A stretch of DNA of 64,000 bases from Ephydatia muelleri (Eukaryota > Porifera > Demospongiae > Spongillida > Spongillidae). The notes below the pieces were generated by a model. It did not search any database. It saw only the letters and a program-made list of their open reading frames with translations, and was not told the origin of the DNA. Position 1 is the first letter of the stretch, and every line of letters begins with the position of its first letter. Positions 35,725-46,410 of this stretch are shown here, one piece after another. Where the stretch lies: the NCBI GenBank assembly GCA_013339895.1, contig JABACO010000024.1, positions 4,459,298-4,523,297 on the forward strand, read 5' to 3'. The translations under genes and the position numbers were made by a program.

Positions 35725-35823
35725 CTTTGAAGTATGATTGACATTTGCTCCTGCTTCAATGAGTCTCTTCACTATTTCAACATGTCCATTCTGACTTGCA
35801 ACACTCAGAGGAATCCAACCATC
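35725..35823 (-). CDS. Ankyrin-repeat exon 2
   Basis: 99 bp, acceptor TTGCAG, donor GTAGTG, phases 0. Encodes DGWIPLSVASQNGHVEIVKR then LIEAGANVNHTSK. Paralogous to the exons at 47600 and 55820 (same donor and intron), but closer to the ankyrin consensus at ASQNGH. Confidence 0.75.
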
Positions 35824-35824
35824 C

Positions 35825-36825
35825 TGCAATACAAATCCCATCATTACCCCCAGAGGGTATTTCTATTAATTCATTATGGTGCTCCTACATGTAGATGTTA
35901 TTTGCAAAAATATATGAATGCTATTTTCACCCTTTCACACATGCACACACATAATCAGTTGGCCAAAGGGAATGTACCTGTAGACTTAAAACAATGCTGT
36001 CATTATGGCATTTGATGAAACAATGGCGGAGGTACCTCTATATTATTGTGTGAGGTCACTACATCACTGTCATGATGATGCTCTGTTGCCACTACTACTT
36101 GACAGTAAGTACAGTTTACTCTGCTCAATAAATAATTTTCATAATCCGTTACTGTGTTCCTATAATAATCACTTGAGTGAGGTGCATTGATGACAAAGGT
36201 TTGAAATCTACGTGATAGAGGCAATTATTCCAAAAGACAACTTGGGGAAAGACTGTGTTTATGTGTTTATTCACTTAAAGTTTCTTATTGTAAATTAATG
36301 CAGCACTTGACAGGGCATTTAAGTCATACAATGCTGAATCCTAAATCAATACTTTCAGCCAATGGGATTAAGTAGACAAATTTGGAAAATGAACTGAAAG
36401 AAAGTAATTGGATGAACTGATATAAAAAGGTGATCTAGTTACATGTTTCAGTACCAAAAAATTGTTGACAATATACCAAACTCTCAGGAAGAAAATTAGG
36501 GGAATGATACTTGTATTGATGTCATATGTCTATTGTACATGTATTATTCACATGGTGGGACATTTTAGACATTCAAAGCAACTTCCCAAAAACAATCCAT
36601 GTAACCAATGGGTTTAATAGACCACTCAGAAAATAAGTGATAGGACGTACAGAGTGTGGCTAAGTGTATATAAATGCTTGTACATGTATATGATTTGGGT
36701 TTTGAGTACTTGTATAGACCCAACAAAACAAACCCTCTTTTACAGAAAGACTGCAATCTCACGAGGAAACAATCATAAAACCTTTACTGATTGTGATATC
36801 TACAAAATATTATATACTTGAATAA
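35825..36825. other. Repeats, partial copy of duplication Q
   Basis: 36110-36830 matches 24020-24700 and 50590-51220. No coding support. Confidence 0.65.
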
Positions 36826-37164
36826 AGCAACAGATATCTGACAAGGGAACAACAGACTAGGATCCTTTACAGCTGGTGATAGTTATACAATCTATATTTA
36901 CACTTGGTTATCTTGAATACTTGATCCCAATGATGTTGTTTAGGTCTAAGTAAACATTGTTTAATGCTGGTGGGAATGCTACCCACAGGTCAGCTAAGCC
37001 TCACCTGTAGATAAACATCAAAGGCCTAGCTAAGCATACTATCCCTATATAGCCACAGACCATAACCACCAAACAGGTTTAGGGTCTGGTTCCAGACATG
37101 GTATATATAAGAGAGGTCTGGGTCGGGTGACCCACTCAGTCATCAGCCACTGCAGTTCGTAGTC

Positions 37165-38230
37165 ATGAACCGTAATGAATTAGAAAAGTTAACGTGCGAG
37201 CTAGGTCCTCCGTTTTCGGCTTGGCGCGGCCATAGATAGTATAGTATACTATCTATGGCGCGGCGAAGCTTGCGACGACGGGAAACAAGGTGGCCCTGGT
37301 AGCTTAGAGCGCCTCTACCTACACCTTCGGGACCCCTCAAACGAGACAGAGCCAGAACGCGATGACGTGCCCGACGCTACACCCGAGTCCAAAGATTCCA
37401 GCGAATCTTCGAGCGAGAGTGCAACAACCGAGCCCGACGTCGAGGCCGAACCTTCCCCGCCTCCTGAGGTGGAACCCAGACGCCGACTCAAACGCAAGGC
37501 ACACGGGGCTCACAAGACGTCGTCGATCAACTAGCTCTTCCTCGGGCTCTTCATCCGACTCTAGCAGCTCTTCCACCTCCAGCAGCTCGGACGGTTCGGA
37601 CCACTGCAGACGCAAGCGCTCGTCACGACGGCACGGAAAAAGCCGCTCTAAGCGTCACCACCGGCACCGCAGTTCCAGCTCATCCGTGTCATCAACAGAC
37701 TCTCCTCTGATCTCTTGTGTCTCCACTCCAGCGAGGTGGGTTCTCAAAAAGATCAAGAGAGGTCAGTACACTGACTTCGACAAGTGGCTCTCACCCACAG
37801 ATGATGCGGTGCCCGGGCCCAAGAAAAGCCGCAAGACCAAGCGGCAAGTCTGCGATCTGCAAAGTTGGCTGGAGGCAACTGTCTTTCACAATCCATGTTA
37901 ATGCATCATTGAGAATTGTGTTCGATCAATACCCGGCTGCATCGGCCCTGAAGTACGACAGGCTATTTCGGGAAGCGGCGGCTAGAATAAGTCCACAACC
38001 TTCCAGTGGGACGTGCTGAAGGAGGACATCCTGGTCTGGTGCGTCACCCGTAACCCCTTTTGTGCCCGACAGCAGGTGCAGACTACCAGCTCCACCCCTC
38101 ACCAGGGCCCAGCTCCCGCAGCAGGGAATGCCAGCAACCAGCAGGGCAATTGCTCAGTACTCACCAGCACTGGCCAGGAGATCTGTTGCCGTTTTAACTA
38201 CGTAAAGTGCACCAAGGGAGCTGAATGGCA
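37165..38230 (+). pseudogene. DIRS-like Gag-like gene, copy 2, disrupted
   Basis: Starts like the copy at 17012 (MNRNELEKLTCE) but is broken at once by a 4-bp CTAG insertion (37201), a 34-bp palindrome insertion (37223-37264) and a 5-bp insertion (37303). The RS-rich part is open again at 37505-37880. About 100 bp of the LEAWNIYLAIRIQ region are replaced by an interspersed segment (37880-37930). The zinc-finger part CCRFNYVKCTKGAEWHYAHK is readable at about 38180-38270. Confidence 0.75.
37223..37264. mobile_element. 26-bp palindromic insertion with 8-bp target duplication
   Basis: GGCGCGGC (37223-37230), then CATAGATAGTATAGTATACT plus ATCTAT (37231-37256), then GGCGCGGC again. The paralogue at about 17064-17074 has a single GGCGCGGC and no insert. 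Confidence 0.8.
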
Positions 38231-38232
38231 CT

Positions 38233-38811
38233 ATGCCCACAAGTGCTGGGGCCCAGGTTGTGGTGGGGACCACCCCGCTACAGCCTTCCCTCGTATCAAG
38301 CTGGCACCCGCTTCGGCTCCCGAGACCTCACACACCCCTACGAAGCTCTACCTTTGAGCAAGAATTAAGGAATCATCCCAACAAAGCCTGGATCTCATGG
38401 CTGCTATCTGGCATTGACAACGGTGTTTCCACCGGATATAATGGACCTCGTTTTCCCCACACAGCACGTAACCTACCATCTGAACTCAAGCACCCAGACA
38501 TTATTGACGCTGAGCTGTCAAAAGAAATAGCTGCTGGACGCATCCTGGGCCCATTCTCAGAGCACCTGCTGACCAACCAATGCACATCAGGGCTAGGAGC
38601 TGTGCCGAAGAAGAATGGGAAATGGAGGGTCATCATGCATCTGTCTGCACCTGAAGGTATTGGCATCAATGACTACATCGATAAGGAAGACTTCCCCATC
38701 CGCTATGCGACGGTAGATGATGCAGTTGCCATGGTGACCGAATATGGTAAAGAGTGCATAAAGGCCAAGATTGACCTCAAGGCCGCCTCTTCCGCATGGT
38801 ACCCATCGTGA
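38233..38811 (+). pseudogene. DIRS-like reverse transcriptase fragment, copy 2
   Basis: About 190 open codons covering the N-terminal half of a DIRS-type RT: GLGAVPKKNGKWRVIMHLSA, INDYIDKEDFPIRYATVDDA, and KAKIDLKAA with the first catalytic Asp. The reading then shifts (WDLLGLHLKGKYYVDTCMP) and homology ends at about 38900 at the same point as in copy 1, so the element was truncated before the block was duplicated. No RNase H, methyltransferase or tyrosine recombinase remains. Confidence 0.78.
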
Positions 38812-38919
38812 GTGGGACCTGTTGGGACTCCATTTGAAGGGGAAGTACTATGTAGACACCTGCATGCCTGCCTTTCGATCTTTGGTCAGCTCCATACATC
38901 TTGAAACGCTTCTGATCAC

Positions 38920-39635
38920 ATTTTGGGAAGACACTGCCAGGCACTCAGAATAGAGGCATGGAGCCTCAATAAAAAGGCAAAGCGCTGCACCCTGCCACAA
39001 CCAAGTAAGGGTGAACACTACATGTATTCTATTACATCACTTAGGTGTGCACTGTGTCAGGAGTAAGTCACTCATTAGCTGATGACATTCAGTGCATAGT
39101 ACATAGACATGAATGGTGTTTAGTTTCCAGGAGATCAGGTTGTCAAATCTTGTTATCAAGATGGATGTGTGACTTACATGTAGTTGCCATGGCTACATTG
39201 GTTCTGAATGTCATTTTGTTGTAAGAGCACACATGATGTAATGAATTTACATGAAACCTTTGGCACCCTGCATCATACCTTATTCAATTACATGTACAGA
39301 CAACAAATGAATAGCTTTTCAAAACTGGCATTTTGGGAAGGCACTCTCAATAGAGGCATGAAGTCGTGTAAAGTACTGCAATTTGTTACCCCTTTCAACA
39401 TTAGTGATTAAAAATTAGCACTAGTTACTATAAGTATGTGTATATCAAGCTGTACATATTTCTAACTTTGAAGTACATGGGACGTTTTATGACAAAACCA
39501 GGTTTATGGCATATTAAATAAAACGACTATGAACTAGCATCAATTTCAAACCACATATCTTCCAAGCTAAACAACCCATGTCCTTCCAATTTTCAGGACT
39601 TATTGCCACATTAGCTCTGTATTTAATTCTATTTT
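38920..39635. other. Interspersed repeats
   Basis: Parallel to 18761-19465, with the GTGTGCACTGTGTCAGGAG family at 39045. No gene. Confidence 0.6.
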
Positions 39636-40170
39636 TACACACTATGAACCCTTTACACTCGTCCATACTAATGTTCGGTAATCTTCAGGGCTAAGAACGC
39701 GTTAAAACTCAACAAATGAGTCCTGTTGCTATCGGATTCTGCAGATCGTTCAATTTTACTTAATCAATAATCAAGATATTGATTATCAATGTGTAAGCAA
39801 TTTACCTGGTCGTTTCGCACCATTCTTTATTTTAGAAGAGATTCCATTTACCTGTGAACATCAAAAGACCTATCCTCCCTAATGCAAATCTATCTTGCAA
39901 AATCCTTGACTCTTTGAGTACTGAATTTCATGCACTGTACTATCCGAAAGACGAGTATCCCCGTTCTATGTGGTGGGTGTTTTGGAGTAGGAGAGATAAA
40001 CCTGTGCTCTACTAAAATTACCGCACTTATAGGTCCACTTTGGAATACTGGTATTGCTACGCCAATTATTACTCAAATTCGCTGCACTGTGTGGGCAGAC
40101 TGGGGATAATCCATCACACTATCACAATAGGCGTGCATGCACCGATGCGTGTGATGTAGGTACAGGCTGT

Positions 40171-41030
40171 AAATACTGGACTGGTGGTGTGATGTATATA
40201 CTGGTTTGGTGTGTTAAACTGGACAGGTGTATTGAGCTGGACTGGTGTGTTGTATGTACTGGACTGGTGTGTTGTATGAACTGGACTGGTGTGTTGTATG
40301 TACTGGACTGGTGTGATGTATGTACTGGACTGGTGTGTTGTAGTACTGGACTAGTGTGTTGTACATACTGGAAAGGTGTGTTGTATGTACTGGACTGGTG
40401 TGTTGTATGTACTGGACTGGTATGTTGTATGTACTGGACTGGTGTGTTGTATGTACTGGACTGGTGTGTTGTGTGTACTGGACTGGAGTGTTGTATGTAC
40501 TGGACTGGTGTGTTGTATGTACTGGACTGGTGTGTTGTATGTACTGGACTGGTGCGTTGTATGTATTGGACTGGTGTGTTGTATGTACTGGACTGGTGTG
40601 TTGTATGTACTGGACTGGTGTGTTGTATGTACTGGACTGGTCTGTTGTATGTACTGGACTGGTGTGTTGTATGTACTGGACTGGTGTGTTGTATGTACTG
40701 GACTGGTGTGTTGTATGTACTGGACTGGTGTGTTGTATGTACTGGACTGGTGTGTTGTACGTACTGGACTGGTGTGTTGTATGTACTGGACTGGTCTGTT
40801 GTATGTACTGGACTGGTGTGTTGTATGTACTAGACTGGTGTGTTGTATGTACTGGACTGGTGTGTTGTATGTATTGGATTGGTCTGTTGTATGTACTGGA
40901 CTGATGTGTTGTATGTATTGGACTGGTGGGTTGTGTGTACTGGACTGGTGTGTTGTATGTACTGGACTGGTGTGTTGTGTGTACTGGACTGGTCTGTTGT
41001 ATGTACTGGACTGGTGTGTTGTATGTAATT
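40171..41030 (+). repeat. 22-bp minisatellite, about 38 units
   Basis: The unit is TACTGGACTGGTGTGTTGTA plus TG, with sporadic variants (TCTGTTG, GATGTG, ATTGGA). Since 22 is not a multiple of 3, all three frames on both strands share a 22-codon period without stops. Confidence 0.95.
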
Positions 41031-41215
41031 CACACACACGCTTCATATATTTCCTGTGGCTTGCTTCAGAACTAGGAGTGGGGGGGGTGGGGGGTGGGGG
41101 GGAGATATCACCTAAAATTGTGAGGATGTATACAGGTGTCTAGAACTGCCCACCACCACCCTCCCTCTTTAATAAAGGTGCAGGGGCAATGCTTCACCTC
41201 TTCCCTCCCCCCTCA

Positions 41216-41396
41216 TACAACACACCAGTCGAGTACATACAACAGTACATACTATATACCAGTCCCCAGTCCAGTACATACATCACACCAGTCCAGTACA
41301 TACATCACACCAGTCCAGTTCAACACACCCAGTCCAGTACATCTAATACACCAAACCAGTACATACATCCGACCACCAGTCCAGTAAATACAGTCC
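41216..41396 (-). repeat. Short inverted array of the same 22-bp unit
   Basis: CCAGTCCAGTACATACATCA-type units are the reverse complement of the main array, separated from it by about 190 bp with a G-rich run (41079-41105). Confidence 0.88.
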
Positions 41397-42038
41397 TGTA
41401 CACCTGTACATATATCACACATGCATGCGTGCGCTTGAGTGTAGGCCTATGGCGATGGTGTGATGGATTATCACCGGCCTGCCCACACAGCGAACTTGAG
41501 TCCACGGCACCATAAGCTCTAATCAAAAACTATACCAAGGTCATATCAGCGGACCTAATAAGTGTGGTAACTTTAGTTCAGCACGGTTTATCCTAAAACA
41601 CCCTATGTACTCTAGAACTAGTATAATGGTGGCACACGTCTTTCAGATAGTTCAGGGCGTGAGGTTCAGTACTCAATAGCCTAGAGTCAAGATGATAAAA
41701 TATCATTTGCAAGTAAGGATTTTCATTACGGGGCGTAGGTCTATTTATGGATGATTAATATTCATCATGGCTCGGGTGATGTATGGAATCTCGCTCGGGT
41801 GAATGGAATCACGTCTAAAATAAACAATGGTGCGAAACAACTGGAAAAATTGCTCTCACTTTGATCATCAACATCTTGATTACAGATGATGTAAAATTCA
41901 ATGATCTGCTGAATCTTATAGCAACTGGATTCCTTCGGGTACGTTGCAATTTAGATTCTGGCCAGACGTTCCTTTATGCGTTCTTAACCCTGAAGGTTGG
42001 TATGGGTGAGTGTAAAAGGACTCATAGTGTGTATATGT

Positions 42039-42260
42039 GATGCTTCTGTTGACAATGTATGTTACATGATTTTTGAAATAGATGCTGGCCTCATGAAGGC
42101 ACTTGCCCAGGAGGCTACTGCTGATGACAGATTTCCATCTTGATGTGGACATTGCCCCCTCCCCCACACATGAGTCTTGATTGATTAAGAAGAACCGAGA
42201 ATCAAAATTAATGTGTGTGTGTGTGTGCATGTGTGGTGTGTGTGTGTGTGTGCATGCGTG

Positions 42261-42291
<31 letters not shown>

Positions 42292-43189
42292 CAAAGCACA
42301 AGAACAGTTTTGCCCAAGAAAAGCCATCATTATCTGTGATGAAGACCTTACAATAGAGTTGATTATGTTCATTGTGTGCTATGTAAACTTTTACAGGTGC
42401 TGACCTTACAATGTGGTTAGCTATCTGCTTTGACTACTAGTAATGGATGTTTTAACCAAAAGTTGTGTACATGTATCTATGTTTGTACAAACCACACACT
42501 GTGTGAAGATCAGAGACATAGGTGGTGATGACATGGGCCTATTGGACCTGATGCCAGCCAGCTAGAGGTATTTAGTCTGATGCATAAAGTTTTGGCACTT
42601 TTTTGTTGTAGGTTCAATTTTAAACATGGAGGTTCACATGTCACATTACATTTATAGCCATTGGGCACCCCACTTCCTTTGCTACATCACCAGAAGTCAG
42701 GGTGCTAACATATCAGTGTACCAAAGGGATCTACAACCCACAGCTGCATTGCTACATCACCACTATATAAACTACATGGTATTTAGCTTGTAGCTGGATG
42801 TCACATGTCTCACGTACCAACTTTCATCACATCATCATATTTAATTACTAAAATACACACACACTACACACATGCAACTGAAATACACACACTCAAGCAC
42901 ACAGACACACCCATACCCCATGTTGTGCTTCCCCTCTGTCCTCACCACAATATACATGTACATGTACCCTATGCACACATGTCACATCACTTACATCTGA
43001 TCTAATGAAGTTGGGATATTGTGTACTTAGTCAGTGAAGGGCGTGGCAGAAGATAGAGTAGTGATATTACCTTCTTAGCCTTTTTAATACGTTTGAAGGG
43101 AAAGACCTTATTCCTGCTCCCCTCGTCCTATGACATGTTACCATGGTTACATATCTTAGGATGCAGTTTTCACGTTTTGGGAAACACAC
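42039..43189. other. Non-coding; partial match to 59600-60312
   Basis: Contains a TG/GC-mixed microsatellite (42211-42293). 42400-42710 matches 59895-60312. 42711-43189 is not obviously repeated elsewhere, and I see nothing coding in it. Confidence 0.55.
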
Positions 43190-45240
43190 ACTCAGAATAG
43201 AGCATGGAGTCCCAATGAAAAGGCAAGGCGCTGCACCTTGCTACAATTAGCTAGGGTGAAAATTTGATTACATCACTTAGGTGTGCACTGTGTCAGGAGC
43301 AAGTCACTCATTAGCTGATGTCATTCAGTGCATAGTATATAGACATGAATGGTGTTTTGTTTCCAGGAGATCAGGTGGTCAAATCTTGTTATCAAGATGG
43401 ATGTGTGGTGGGTATGGAGGTGCACTGCATACTAATGACATCCACCACTTAAGATATAATACGCCATTTAACGTAGTTGGACTGGGGATCGATCTAAAGT
43501 AACCAAACTTCTATGATACGTATGTAGCTATGCTGGGTCAGCTTGGGCCTTAGCCTTAAGCCCACATGGACCACCTTAATTTAGACTCTCTTGACTGCAT
43601 CGTTTCCATTTACATCATTGTCACAATGGTGCTCTATTGGCACTGCATGCTGTGTGCACCACATGTAATGACATATAATGTCATGTAATGACATGTAATT
43701 ACTTATACCCCACATGTAATCACTTAAACCCCACATGAACTAAAACTGCAATAGACAAACTCCCATCATCCACCATCACCTTCACACAAAACTGTGACAT
43801 TACATATGACACATGTACAAAGAATGGTAAAATGTATTCTGGAGATGACTATTCCCATCACCCATGGCAAGGTCATGCTTTCAAGTGGACAACTGAAGAG
43901 ATTTCTGAATCCCTAGCTAGCATTGTACTATATGACATCCCATGTTGTGCATGACCATGTAGTGTATGACATTTGTATCATTCCTCCAATGAGGTCACTA
44001 TGACCCATGTAAGTGGAGAACATTCAATAGTCCTACACATATGTGCTCTGCATTATGATTCTGACACGATCTATATCAGTTCTCCCCAGCCTTGTGGGAA
44101 GGCAAGCTTTACGCCAGGGGAAAGGGGATACATTTAGAATATGTGGGGCAATGCTATCTACTTAATAAACCTCTAGTGCTGAATTTAGTTTCGTTGATGG
44201 AAAGCCTCTTGCCTTATTTGTAAGAGCACACACAATGTAATGAAATTTGAGGTTTACATGACCACATGTAACCGTTGGCTCCCTGCATCATACCATATGC
44301 ATCTAGAGTGAACACTGCATGTATTCTATTACATCACTTAGGTGTGCACTGTGTCAGGCAGGAGTAAGTCACTCATTAGCTGATCTCATTCAGTGCATAG
44401 TACATAGACATGAATGGTGTTTAGTTTCCAGGAGATCTGGTGGTCAAACCTCCTGTAAAACGTCAGTAATGTTTCAAGCAACTAGTCCAGTCTAGAACCT
44501 TCCTACAACATAAGTAGTACGTACAAGTAACATGTATTCAAATTATTAGTACTAGCTGGTAATCATCTTGAATAGATGGCACAAATATCAGGTTCATTTC
44601 AGATGGTCTGCATGTGATATTTTGAGAAAAGAATTAGACAGCAAATACATGTATGCTCCCATCAGAATGTAGAGGCATAGCCTTCATGTTTATGTGGTCT
44701 TGTTGCATGCAGTGCATGGGAAGCATGTAGATCATGAAGACAGATAAGAATGATGCATGGTTGGTGATGTAATTTAATTACTACTAGTGTTGGGTGTAGA
44801 GAATTTAATTAATAGTCGCCAATTCATTGTGTTCTTATTGTTGCTTGGTTATGTAAATAAAACAAATATAATACAATAAACAGTATCAAAACATGGTTTA
44901 GAAGTAATAACTCCCATCAATCCACTCTTCAACACATGCACACATGGTAAGATGGCCAATGGGAATGCACATGAAGGACACACCAGACATCTGTCTGTGG
45001 TGTTGTGCATGACCCTGTAGTGTAACCTTTGTGATGACTTATTAGCTTTGAATAGCATTTTGCTACTGCCAAACAGTTCTTCCATTAAGGGTTCATTGTT
45101 ACATTGCAGTCAGAGCAGGGACAATGACAGAGACCTACCCCACTCAATCCAATTATTGTGAAGACAAACTGGAGACTACGGGTTACTAGGTCGAATCCCA
45201 AAAGGTGACGTTACGCATACGGAGTGCCTCAGCAGCTCTA
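43190..45240. other. Mosaic of interspersed repeats
   Basis: Two copies of the GTGTGCACTGTGTCAGG family (43280 and 44343), the CCTCCAATGAGG family at 43984, and the segment shared with 21000 and 47050 at 43735-43960. 44460-44850 looks unique and non-coding. 44920-45110 matches 57300-57490. Confidence 0.55.
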
Positions 45241-46410
45241 TTCCTTCCCCATCATTTTCCCATTGGACAAATAGAAATGAAATGATCTTGTAGCCTCATG
45301 TTGGGCGTGGGCTGTGCTATCATTATTGCTAAGGAACATTGTGATGACATAATGTACTTTGGTAGCATTTATTGAAGCCAAGGTCAATGGCAGAGACACG
45401 AGAAACAATGACACATCTCCAGAGAAGTTTAGCAACAAGACAGACAGGAGTACATGGGTCATCGACAGACAGAGGCAAAGATTCCACCAAAAGACAACAG
45501 GGAGTGTGACTATCTTTATTGAAGTAAAGTGTCTTGTTGTACATTACAGAGCACTTTCATTAGAAACCTCTTAAATCATTGTAGTCCTAAGCAAAATTAA
45601 ATCTGCTGAATTACTAGTTACATTATGGTGCTCCTACATTGCCACTTCTTTTAGCTCCTACCATAATCAAAATTAATTCAAGACAATACATGGGTTCCAC
45701 TCTTCGTTTAAATGCGCCATTGAGAATTGTGTTGTATTCATATTCACTTTAGTCAGGTGCCTTGATGCCTCACTCCACCAATGAGGTCACTATGACCCAT
45801 GTAAGCTACATGTGGAGAGACATGCAATAGTTCTACACATGTGTGCTCTGCATTATAATTCTGACATGATCTATATCCGTTCTTCCCAGCCTTGTGGGAA
45901 GGCAAGCTATCTTTTACGTCAAGGGCACACATTTAGAGTTTGCGGGGGAATGCTATGTACTTTATAAACCTCTAGTGCTGAAATGTAAGAGCACACATGA
46001 TGTTACGAAATTTGAGGTTTACATGACCACATGTAACCTTATGTAACTACATGTATTCGCAACAAATGAATCGCTTATCAAAAGCTTTTGGATCACATTT
46101 TGAGAAAACACGCCAGGCACTCAGAATAGAGCATGGAGCCCCAATGAAAAGGCAAGACGCTGCACCTTGCTACAACAAGCTAGGGTGAACATTTGATTAC
46201 ATCACTTAGGTGTGCACTGTGTCAGGAGTAAGTCACTCATTAGCTGATGTCATTCAGTGCATAGTACATAGACATGAATGGTGTTTTGTTTCCAGGAGAT
46301 CAGGTGGTCATATCTTGTTATCAAGATGGATGTGTGGTGGATATGGAGGTGCACTGCATACTAATGACATCCACCACTTAAGATACAATACGTAATGACA
46401 TATAATTACT
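45241..46410 (+). repeat. Segmental duplication P, copy 3, with empty site
   Basis: Parallel to 22096-23276 and 27985-29176. At 46397-46440 it runs straight through the site occupied by the 5.39-kb insertion in copy 2. Confidence 0.78.

Larger units (their letters stand above)
36826..40330 (+). repeat. Segmental duplication T, copy 2 (no LTR element)
   Basis: Carries the uninterrupted CTAAGCATACTATCC target at about 37020-37035, the DIRS-like promoter and ORF remnants, and the left arm of the minisatellite element. Confidence 0.85.
39636..42038. mobile_element. Minisatellite-cored inverted-repeat element, copy 2 (complete)
   Basis: The left arm 39636-40170 and right arm 41390-42038 are diverged inverted copies. 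Shared, in order: TTCATAGTGTGTA, GCGTTCTTA, ATTGATTAAG/TTGATTACAG, AATGGTGCGAAAC, TGATGGATTATC, CTGCCCACACAG. Between them lie a direct 22-bp array, a G-rich spacer and a short inverted array. No protein is encoded. Confidence 0.75.

Noticed and set aside
40171-41030. CRISPR-like array
   Set aside because: Direct 22-bp units without spacers, in a metazoan-type sequence; it is a minisatellite.
40054-41143. ORFs of 180-260 codons (LVCCMYWTG or PVQYIQHTS repeats), also at 57961-58598
   Set aside because: Products of a 22-bp minisatellite with no stop in any frame; no start context or non-repeat domain.
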